The notes under the pieces are model-generated. The model saw only the letters and a program-made list of their open reading frames with translations. It did no database searches and was not told where the DNA came from. Positions 1 through 5,914 of a DNA stretch of 8,985 nt are shown piece after piece. The stretch covers positions 1 to 8,985 of the forward strand of contig CANNLB010000047.1 in the NCBI GenBank assembly GCA_947505565.1. Reading direction: 5' to 3'. The stretch is from Acidobacteriota bacterium. Lineage in GTDB: Bacteria; Acidobacteriota; Terriglobia; Bryobacterales; Bryobacteraceae. Position numbers and translations under genes: made by a program. Numbering within the stretch: position 1 is the first letter of the stretch; the number at the start of each line of letters is the position of its first letter.

Positions 1-1041
1 CAAAGCACGGTGTTGGCAGGGGTGAAGGAGCAGGAACCTCGTTGGAAGACCTGCACGGGGTTGGTGGACTCTACGTTAGGAGATGCTTTGGGAGAAGCAT
101 TTGTGAAGAAGCACTTTCCGCAGGTGGCGAAAACGCGGATGATGGAGCTCGTGGAGAATCTGCGGGTGACTTTACGGATGCAGTTGGATGGATCGGCGTG
201 GATGGAAGCGGAGACGAAGAAGGCGGCAATAGAGAAGTTGAATGCGTTTCAGGCGAAAATCGGGTTCGCGGATCGGTGGCAGAATTATCGGACGGTGAAG
301 ATTGACCGGGGGAATTTGTTTGGGAGTATCGAGTCGGCGAGTAAGTTCTCGCGGTCATACAACTTGGGGAAGATCGGGAAGCCGCTCGACCGAAATGATT
401 GGGGAATGACGCCTCCGACGGTGAATGCCTACTACAATCCGCTGAAGAACGAGATTGCGTTTCCGGCGGGGATTTTGCAGCCACCGATGTTTGACTTGGA
501 GGCGGACGATGCGGTGAACTATGGGGCGATTGGGGCGGTGATTGGGCACGAGATGGGCCATGGGTTTGACGATCAGGGTTCGAAGTTTGCGGCGAGCGGG
601 GATTTGCGGAACTGGTGGACACCGGAGGATAGGAAGAAATTTGAGGCGCGGGCGGAGTGTGTGATCAATCAATTCAACACGTTGGATGTGGGGGAGGGGT
701 TACGGCACAACGGTCGGCTGGTGGTCGGGGAGGCGTTGGGCGATTTGGGTGGATTGAAGTTGGCGTACCGCGGGTATAAGCGGGCGTTGGGGGGGAGGGA
801 GGCGCCGGTGATTGATGGGTATACAGGTGATCAGCGGTTTTTTCTGGCTTTTGCGCGAGTTTGGGCGACGCAGTTGCGCCCAGAAGCGAAGCGGTTGCGG
901 TTGACGACGGATCCGCATCCGCTGGGGCGTTTCCGGGCGATTGGGACGTTGCAGAACATGCCGGAGTTCCACCAAGCGTTCCAGTGCAAGGCTGGGGACG
1001 CGATGGTGCGGCCAATCGGCAAGCAATGTGATCTTTGGTAG
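1..1041 (+). CDS. M13-family zinc metalloendopeptidase, C-terminal half (partial at left edge)
   Basis: Neprilysin/PepO-type endopeptidase, a family that cleaves oligopeptides outside the cytoplasm using one zinc ion. The frame is open to base 1, so the N-terminal half, including any signal peptide, lies outside the window; about 346 residues are visible of a usual 650-690. Family landmarks appear in order: the substrate-binding NAYYNP motif (424-441), the HEMGH form of HExxH (547-561; two zinc-binding His and the catalytic Glu), the downstream zinc-ligand Glu with its supporting Asp in EALGD (730-744; the family more often has ENxxD), and a C-terminal GDAMVRP plus CxLW ending resembling the CxxW of neprilysins. 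The gene ends in TAG. The GTG at base 10 is not a true start. The coding strand is strikingly G-rich, with many GGG, GTG, TTG and CGG codons. It lies just upstream of a tRNA promoter and is probably functionally unrelated to it. Confidence 0.95.
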   Translation, partial: QSTVLAGVKEQEPRWKTCTGLVDSTLGDALGEAFVKKHFPQVAKTRMMELVENLRVTLRMQLDGSAWMEAETKKAAIEKLNAFQAKIGFADRWQNYRTVKIDRGNLFGSIESASKFSRSYNLGKIGKPLDRNDWGMTPPTVNAYYNPLKNEIAFPAGILQPPMFDLEADDAVNYGAIGAVIGHEMGHGFDDQGSKFAASGDLRNWWTPEDRKKFEARAECVINQFNTLDVGEGLRHNGRLVVGEALGDLGGLKLAYRGYKRALGGREAPVIDGYTGDQRFFLAFARVWATQLRPEAKRLRLTTDPHPLGRFRAIGTLQNMPEFHQAFQCKAGDAMVRPIGKQCDLW

Positions 1042-1050
1042 GAACAGTTG

Positions 1051-1080
1051 TTGCCAAACGGTAACAGGAGTTGGTATTAT
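1051..1080 (+). promoter_or_regulatory. Sigma-70-type promoter of the tRNA-fMet gene
   Basis: A -35 box TTGCCA (1051-1056; 5 of 6 to TTGACA) and a -10 box TATTAT (1075-1080; 5 of 6 to TATAAT) are separated by 18 nt. The expected start is 1086-1088, at or next to the first base of the tRNA, so the primary transcript would have almost no 5' leader. The promoter begins only 10 nt after the peptidase stop codon, which indicates that the tRNA is transcribed on its own. Confidence 0.65.
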
Positions 1081-1085
1081 ACAAA

Positions 1086-1157
<72 letters not shown>

Positions 1158-1162
<5 letters not shown>

Positions 1163-1182
1163 ACTCCCAGTTGGTTTGGTTT
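1158..1182 (+). terminator. Probable intrinsic terminator of tRNA-fMet, overlapping its 3' end
   Basis: An 8-bp perfect stem (1158-1165 with 1169-1176) has a CCC loop and is followed by the U-rich tail TGGTTT. The left arm includes the CCA end of the tRNA, so the hairpin would compete with acceptor-stem folding until RNA polymerase leaves. The stem is only half G+C and the tail is interrupted by GG, so the call is moderate. Confidence 0.4.
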
Positions 1183-1362
1183 CAACACCTTAGGCCGTTC
1201 CGGCCAGCACCCCCCAAAAGCATCAAAAACAGCCGACTGTCGCCAATTTTGGGTTGATTTTGGATTCTTGCACGTTTGAGGCAGCTTTGTGGGCAACCGA
1301 GGGGCACGCTGGAGCATGCAGGGTAAGTTCTTGCCCGCGACTTCGGCGAATTTTTTGTTTAT
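1183..1362. other. Gene-free stretch before the repA remnant
   Basis: No frame on either strand reads as a recognisable protein, and I see no RNA gene. Two copies of ATTTTGG (1246-1252 and 1257-1263) lie 11 nt apart, about one helical turn. Plasmid origins often carry iterons at such spacing beside rep genes, but two 7-mers are too few to call an origin. The region may contain a decayed start of the repA remnant. Confidence 0.4.
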
Positions 1363-1980
1363 AAGCAGAAGCTGAAGAAGGCTGAGGGCATCTGTCGAGT
1401 TCGTGAAAAGAGGGGCTCCTCGACCCAGACACTTGGCTTCACCGCGCGACCGTTCGTGCTTTGCGGACTCCCGATTCGCCGGCCACCCGCCGACCAGCTT
1501 CTTTTTGAGCGTCGAAACGGACACTTCACCCTTCAGATTACCGGTCACCCGGAATTTGGCTTGCCGTTTGGGCAGGATCGCCTTGTGCCTATTTCTTGGC
1601 AACCCTAGCGATCCGGCAGCAAAGCCGTATTGTGCGCTTCGAGTCAGCAGCGGAGCTGCTGGATACCTTCGGCCTATCAACGGGCGGCAAGGAATACCGA
1701 CGATTGGTTTCTGCGTTTGAACGCATCTTCGGCGCGACGATCTTCTTCTGGACGGAATCGCACCGATTTGCCGCTAAGGTGATCCACCGGAGTCGGTTCA
1801 ACTTCCTTTCCGAAGCGCAGATTTGGTGCAATCAGCGATGAATTCTATCGGGAAATATCAGAGCATCCAATTCCGGCCGACCTTGAGGCAGTGAAGGTCT
1901 TGGCGTGCGCGCCGGCGGTACTCGACTTGTTTGTTTGACTGACCTATCGCTGCTTCGCGCCGAAGCGGCAAAGGGTCCCG
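1363..1980 (+). pseudogene. Degraded plasmid-type replication initiator (RepA family) gene
   Basis: RepA-type initiators bind the plasmid origin and start replication. From about 1363 to 1592 frame 1 reads through TLGFTARPFVLCGLP (from 1429) and ends in GLPFGQDRLVPI, a block I associate with this family. A shift near 1593 moves to frame 0, which gives LATLAIRQQ, then TFGLSTGGKEYRRLV and FERIFGATIFF, then SRFNFLSEAQIW. Near 1835 the reading returns to frame 1 as DEFYREISEHPIPADLEAV and APAVLDLFV, with TGA at 1936-1938 where a Trp is expected, then LTYRCFAPK. The text between SEAQIW and DEFY seems shorter than in relatives, suggesting a small deletion. The N-terminus cannot be placed, and the C-terminus is cut off where IS630 sequence begins. 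At least two frameshifts and a stop make it non-functional. Family assignment is from remembered motifs, without a database comparison. Confidence 0.75.
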
Positions 1981-1985
1981 AGCGG

Positions 1986-2275
1986 GTTCAAAAGGTTCAG
2001 CGTTGGCTGAAGCGGCATCCGCGTTTCCACGTTCACTTCACTCCGACGAGCGCCTCGTGGCTAAACAGGGTCGAACGGTTTTTCCGTGACCTAACCGAGA
2101 ACGGTAGAGGAGAGGCGTGTTCCGGAGCGTCCTCGAATTGATCCAAGCGCTCGACGAGTACGTCGACCAACATAACGAGGCACCGAAACCCTTCATCTGG
2201 ACAGCTAAAGCTCAAGACATCCTCGCTAAAGTCATGCGAGCACGGGTGGTACTCAATAACCGTCAATCTGTTTGA
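1986..2275 (+). pseudogene. IS630-family transposase, C-terminal fragment, frameshifted
   Basis: This is the end of a DDE transposase of the IS630/Tc1-mariner superfamily. Frame 0 reads VQRWLKRHPRFHVHFTPTSA then SWLNRVERFFRDLTE; the Glu in RVERFF is the last residue of the DDE catalytic triad. Around 2100-2108 one base is missing and a TAG (2105-2107) replaces a sense codon. The sequence resumes in frame 2 as RRGVFRSVLELIQALDEYVD, then NEAPKPFIWTAKAQDIL, and ends NNRQSV at TGA (2273-2275). Both upstream catalytic Asp residues and the N-terminal helix-turn-helix are absent. No terminal inverted repeat could be recognised on either side. The fragment starts within a few bases of the last recognisable RepA codons, so an insertion or deletion fused the two remnants. 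Confidence 0.88.
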
Positions 2276-2457
2276 AGCACACCACGAGCGGATCAACTGA
2301 TGTACGCCGAGAAATTGAGAAGCCGGAAGCAGGCCGGCACACTGGTCCAATAGTTGTACATACGGCGCACTGGCTACTTAAGGCGCCGTCTTTCGACCTC
2401 AGTGCTTGTAGTTCGGTCTACTGCTCTGTCAGTGAGGCACGCCGTTTCCGGATCTCG
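2276..2457. other. Gene-free gap between the IS630 remnant and fliJ
   Basis: No coding frame or RNA gene is supported. A 5-bp GCCGG/CCGGC stem (2322-2338) is the only hairpin downstream of fliJ. It is too short, and too poorly followed by T residues on the minus strand, to be called the operon terminator. Confidence 0.4.
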
Positions 2458-2892
2458 CTATTTCCGTTGCCAGCGCATGAGAAATGCCTCCGCCGCGTCA
2501 GACTCGACGCGGCGATGATAATCCGTCTCCCATTGCCGAAATTCTCTATCCTCGAGCTTTACTAATAGTTCATAATCTCTGGTCGCGTTGCGCAGCGCCG
2601 ACTTCTGTTTTTCGATGGAAATTGCGAGTTGATTGAACCGCATTGTCAGGTTCGCCGAGACCTTCATGTAAGCCAGGCGATACCGGGAAAGAGCGGCGAG
2701 TGTAGCCCCGCCACAACTGGTACTGAACCTCGCCGTCTCCTCCGCGCGCCGGTACTCGGCCAGCAAGGTGAGAAGCTGCTTTCCTACTAACTCCTGATCC
2801 CTGTAGAGAGTCTGCAGCAGAACTTCCTGGGTCTTCTTCTGAGCGGATCGCCACTTGAGGGCCGTGTCCAGTTTAAAACTGAATTGTTTCAT
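2458..2892 (-). CDS. fliJ: Flagellar export protein FliJ
   Basis: FliJ is the coiled-coil stalk of the flagellar export ATPase: it sits in the FliI hexamer, links it to FlhA and helps unload export substrates. The 144-residue product has the family opening (MKQFSFKLDTAL followed by Arg) and is almost wholly helical and charged. It ends in a Lys/Glu/Arg-rich segment (residues 110-144) typical of FliJ. Sequence identity is naturally low in this family, so the call rests on size, helical pattern, N-terminal signature and position after fliI. The start chosen is the ATG at 2892, preceded by GAGG (2897-2900) and matching the family N-terminus. An earlier ATG at 2916 overlaps the fliI stop as ATGA but lacks a ribosome-binding site and would add eight atypical residues. 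It is the last flagellar gene before the mobile-element scar. Confidence 0.88.
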   Translation of the reverse strand: MKQFSFKLDTALKWRSAQKKTQEVLLQTLYRDQELVGKQLLTLLAEYRRAEETARFSTSCGGATLAALSRYRLAYMKVSANLTMRFNQLAISIEKQKSALRNATRDYELLVKLEDREFRQWETDYHRRVESDAAEAFLMRWQRK

Positions 2893-2912
2893 GAAACCTC
2901 GTTGTGGAATTA

Positions 2913-4277
2913 TCATTTCGGAGCAAGATGCCCCACTAATTCACCCATCTGACTCAGTGTCTGCTGCCAAGAGGACACAGTGGTCGTTTCCTGCCGTAGA
3001 AACTGGTTGATGAGGTCGCGCGATTGAATGCTGGCATCGAGTTTTCGATTCTTGCCTTCGATGTGCGCACCGAGTTGAATTAAGTCTTCTGACTGGCTGT
3101 AGAGGGCAAGCGATTCCCGCAGGGTCTGCGCCATACGGGAGTGTTCGGGCGTCATGAGGGCAGTTGCGAGACGACTGATTGAATGCAGCGGATCGATGCA
3201 CGGATAGTGTCCGTGGGCCTGCAGTTTACGCGAAAGAATCAGGTGCCCATCGAGAATGCCGCGAACCGCGTCGCAGATCGGCTCATTGAAGTCGTCGCCT
3301 TCAACCAAGACGGTAAAGATACCGGTGATGGATCCTTTTTCGAAACTTCCGGCTCGCTCACATAGCTTGGGCAGCAGCGCGAAAACAGACGGAGTGTACC
3401 CCTTCTGGCTCGGAGGCTCTCCGGATGCAAGGCCAATCTCCCGTTGCGCCATGGCGAACCGCGTGACCGAATCCATGACGAGCAGCGCGTCTTTACCGAG
3501 GTCGCGAAAGTATTCCGCAATTGCCATCGCAACGAAGGCGGCTCGGACACGTAACGGAGCGGGTTGATCGGAAGTGGCGACGACGACAATGGATCGCTTC
3601 ATCCCTTCTTCGCCGAGATCGTTTTCGATGAACTCCCGAACTTCGCGATTCCGTTCCCCGATAAGTGCGATTACGTTGACGTCGGCGGAATGGTTCCGGC
3701 AGAGTGTGCTGAGCAGCGTGCTTTTTCCAACGCCGCTCCCTCCGAACAGGCCGACGCGCTGTCCGACGCCAAGCGGAAGAAGAGAGTCAATGACGCGAAC
3801 ACCGGTTTCGAGCGGCCGGGAAATCCGTTTCCGAGACAATGGGTTGGGCGGTATGGCACAGAGATCATAGAATGCGTCGGCAATAATCGGCTCTCCCCCA
3901 TCCATCGGTTTTCCGAACCCATCAATTACGCGGCCTATAAAAGCGTCACTGATACCTATCTGTGCCGCCTGTTTGCGGGCTACGACGCGATTTCCGAGTT
4001 GAAGTCCAACGGGTTCATCGAGCGGCAAGGAGAGCACGCGGCCGTCGCGAAAGCCGACGACCTGGCAGCGAATTCGGTTTCCGGAATTTGTCCGCACTTC
4101 GCAAAAGTCGCCCAGGGCCGCCGCGGGCCCCTCCGATTCGATGAGGAGCCCTACCATCTCTCGCACATGGCCGACCCAATGTAGCAGATCGTGGGCAGCG
4201 AGGTCCGCGAAGTACCGACTGAGGTTGAGCGGTCTGCTGCCCGTCGAGTTATCGTCCGAGGCGGTCAGCGATTCCAA
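2913..4277 (-). CDS. fliI: Flagellum-specific export ATPase FliI
   Basis: FliI is the cytoplasmic ATPase of the flagellar type III export apparatus, related to the F1 beta subunit, and works with FliH and FliJ at the base of the MS ring. About 454 residues match the usual 430-460. Numbered from the chosen start, there is a beta-barrel domain (about 50-120), a Walker A loop GGSGVGKST (179-187), the catalytic Glu in GER (207-209), a Walker B strand ending ALLVMDS (264-270), the following TRFAMAQRE, and SGEPPSQKGYTPSVFA, characteristic of FliI/YscN ATPases. The C-terminal helical domain (about 370-454) is complete. The TTG at 4277 is preferred because AAGGAG (4285-4290) lies 7 nt before it; the TTG at 4283 is only 1 nt from that site. 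The start overlaps the end of fliH by about 29 nt, suggesting translational coupling. The catalytic motifs are intact. Confidence 0.97.
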   Translation of the reverse strand: MESLTASDDNSTGSRPLNLSRYFADLAAHDLLHWVGHVREMVGLLIESEGPAAALGDFCEVRTNSGNRIRCQVVGFRDGRVLSLPLDEPVGLQLGNRVVARKQAAQIGISDAFIGRVIDGFGKPMDGGEPIIADAFYDLCAIPPNPLSRKRISRPLETGVRVIDSLLPLGVGQRVGLFGGSGVGKSTLLSTLCRNHSADVNVIALIGERNREVREFIENDLGEEGMKRSIVVVATSDQPAPLRVRAAFVAMAIAEYFRDLGKDALLVMDSVTRFAMAQREIGLASGEPPSQKGYTPSVFALLPKLCERAGSFEKGSITGIFTVLVEGDDFNEPICDAVRGILDGHLILSRKLQAHGHYPCIDPLHSISRLATALMTPEHSRMAQTLRESLALYSQSEDLIQLGAHIEGKNRKLDASIQSRDLINQFLRQETTTVSSWQQTLSQMGELVGHLAPK

Positions 4278-4902
4278 GTTCAATCTCCTTGAATTGCGAT
4301 TCTATTGACGCGTCTAATTCACCATACGAGGTTTCGAAGATCAGGTCGCCGACTGTAAACGAACTGTCGGTGCTCAATTCAACGTGGCTTGCCAAGCGCG
4401 CCGACTCCAGGACGTGACCGACGGCGTCACGATGGGAGGGATGAGTACGGACGCGAACAATTTCGCGACTATTCAGGCGATCAATCGCAACGCGGACTAA
4501 ACCTTGAATGGCTTGCTGATCCAGTGAGATTTCTCGATGAATGACCCGTTTGGCGATGGCGAGAGCTAGGCGAACGACGTCGGACTCGGCGTTGCGACGC
4601 AGTCGTGGGGCCTCGCTGGCGAGGTGGGCCGCCGTTTTGGCCACTTGCGCGATCAGGGATTCAGCGGCGCTAGCGTGCTCGGCGGCAGCAGCGAGGCGAC
4701 CCTCCTGTCGGCCACGTTCCAAAGCATCGACAAGTGCAGCCTCACGGGCAGCATCTTCGTCCTCAGTCGCCCTCTGATGATCCCCGGAGTCGCTCAATCC
4801 CCACTCTGTACGCGCGGGAGGAGGCGGGTAGCTCCGGTACGGCGCATCGAAGATTGCGCTGAAAATGGAAGCGTTTTTGCCGCGGATGATTTTACTCGAC
4901 AT
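4249..4902 (-). CDS. fliH: Flagellar assembly protein FliH
   Basis: FliH is the peripheral-stalk-like partner of FliI: it binds the FliI N-terminus as a dimer, restrains ATPase activity and tethers the complex to the C ring. The 217-residue product has a Pro-rich N-terminal linker (about 20-40) and a long Ala/Glu-rich helix (about 45-120) with a GxxxG step at 64-68, a FliH hallmark. The C-terminal domain ends in the conserved pattern FTVGDLIFETSYGELDASI (182-200), shared with YscL and the E subunit of V/A-type ATPases. The ATG at 4902 overlaps the fliG end by 11 nt and gives the expected basic start MSSKIIRGK. An in-frame start at 4983 would run 92 nt into fliG and add a low-complexity Arg/Ser segment, so it is rejected. 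The ribosome-binding site is weak; coupling to fliG is likely. Confidence 0.92.
   Translation of the reverse strand: MSSKIIRGKNASIFSAIFDAPYRSYPPPPARTEWGLSDSGDHQRATEDEDAAREAALVDALERGRQEGRLAAAAEHASAAESLIAQVAKTAAHLASEAPRLRRNAESDVVRLALAIAKRVIHREISLDQQAIQGLVRVAIDRLNSREIVRVRTHPSHRDAVGHVLESARLASHVELSTDSSFTVGDLIFETSYGELDASIESQFKEIELGIADRLGR
4285..4290 (-). promoter_or_regulatory. Shine-Dalgarno site that decides the fliI start
   Basis: AAGGAG lies within the last codons of fliH. Its 7-nt spacing to the TTG at 4277 is near ideal, while an in-frame TTG at 4283 is too close. The site therefore favours the shorter N-terminus and shows that fliI has its own ribosome loading site despite the overlap. Confidence 0.65.
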
Positions 4903-5914
4903 ACTGCTGCTCGGAACCGCGCGTGGAAACGGCCCCTTCCGCCTCGAGCTTCCGGAGGATAGCGAGAATCGCCTTTTGCGCATCCATGACTTCTTTGACT
5001 TTTACCGGCCCCATGGCCCCCATGTCTTCCTGGAGCGTTGCCCCGCCACGCTGGGACATGGTCTTGAGGATGTGCTCCTTGAGGCGGTCGCTAGTTCCTT
5101 TGAGCGCGACAGTTAAGAGGCGGCGGTCAGCTCGGGAGACGATTTCGCGAATCGCCGTGGTATCGATTTGCACAAGGTCTTCAAAGACAAACAGTAGATC
5201 CCGGACCACGTCAGAAAGTTCGGGATCCGCCTCCCCAATCGCCTGGAGAGTCTCTTCGGCGATCTGTGGATCCATGGAGTTGACGAGGTCAGCGATGGCG
5301 TGGGTACCTCGATATTTCACGGTCGATTCAGGAATGGACTGTCCGAGACGGCGACTGAGTTCCCCTGCAACTTTGTCAACGACCTGCATCGGGATCTGTT
5401 GCAACCTAGCCATCCGGAGGGCAACGTCAGCACGCATGGACACTGGTAATGCGCCAAGCAATTCGGCGGCCTGAATGCGCTTCATTTGACCCAGCAGAAT
5501 GGCTACCGCCTGCGGGTGTTCCGACCTGAGCAGACGCAGGAGACGCTTGGAATCGGCATTGTCGAGCGAAGCGACACTCTTTGGTCGGACCTCGGCTTCG
5601 GGTTCATTGACGAGAATCGCACCGACGGACTCAGCGTCGAATGCACCCTCCAGCACCCGCCGGAGATAGGCAGGATCTCCGCGAAGTTCACCTTGGCGTT
5701 GTTGAGAAAGCTCCCAGGCTTCCGCGAGAACGGCATCGATCTCCGTGCGGCGGATCGTACCGAGATCGGAGATCGCGGCGACTACGCGCAAAACCTGGTC
5801 CCGAGGGAGATTCCTCATGACCTGTGCCCCAGCTTCCTCTCCGATCGCCATCAAAAGGACCGCGGTTTTTTCCACACCGCTCAGCGCTACTCTTGCCACA
5901 GCCGCTCCCGCCAT
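4892..5914 (-). CDS. fliG: Flagellar motor switch protein FliG
   Basis: FliG is the rotor protein that links the MS ring (FliF) to FliM/FliN and interacts with the stator to generate torque. The 340 residues show the N-terminal FliF-binding domain (LSGVEKTAVLLMAIG, 11-25), the EHPQ motif (132-135) of the middle FliM-binding domain, a LFVFEDL hinge (241-247; usually MFVF) and the C-terminal torque helix. Residues corresponding to the charged torque positions are Lys272, Arg289, Glu296, Asp297 and Lys305. The last is usually Arg, so charge is kept. Its ATG directly abuts the fliF TAG with no gap, and a strong GGAGG (5922-5926) sits 7 nt upstream inside fliF. All domains are complete, so it should be functional. 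Confidence 0.98.
   Translation of the reverse strand: MAGAAVARVALSGVEKTAVLLMAIGEEAGAQVMRNLPRDQVLRVVAAISDLGTIRRTEIDAVLAEAWELSQQRQGELRGDPAYLRRVLEGAFDAESVGAILVNEPEAEVRPKSVASLDNADSKRLLRLLRSEHPQAVAILLGQMKRIQAAELLGALPVSMRADVALRMARLQQIPMQVVDKVAGELSRRLGQSIPESTVKYRGTHAIADLVNSMDPQIAEETLQAIGEADPELSDVVRDLLFVFEDLVQIDTTAIREIVSRADRRLLTVALKGTSDRLKEHILKTMSQRGGATLQEDMGAMGPVKVKEVMDAQKAILAILRKLEAEGAVSTRGSEQQYVE

Noticed and set aside
1049..1066. Hairpin TTGCC/GGTAA after the peptidase stop as its terminator
   Set aside because: There is no T-run after it, and it overlaps the -35 box of the tRNA promoter, which better explains the conserved-looking bases.
1246..1263. Iteron-type plasmid origin next to repA
   Set aside because: Only two 7-base copies were found, with no AT-rich tract or DnaA box; this is insufficient for an origin.
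2322..2338. Hairpin GCCGG/CCGGC as the flagellar operon terminator
   Set aside because: Only a 5-bp stem, more than 100 nt past fliJ, with an interrupted T-rich tail on the minus strand.
4903..4983. Upstream extension of fliH to a start at 4983
   Set aside because: It would overlap fliG by 92 nt, adds low-complexity Arg/Ser residues, and the ATG at 4902 gives a normal FliH N-terminus.
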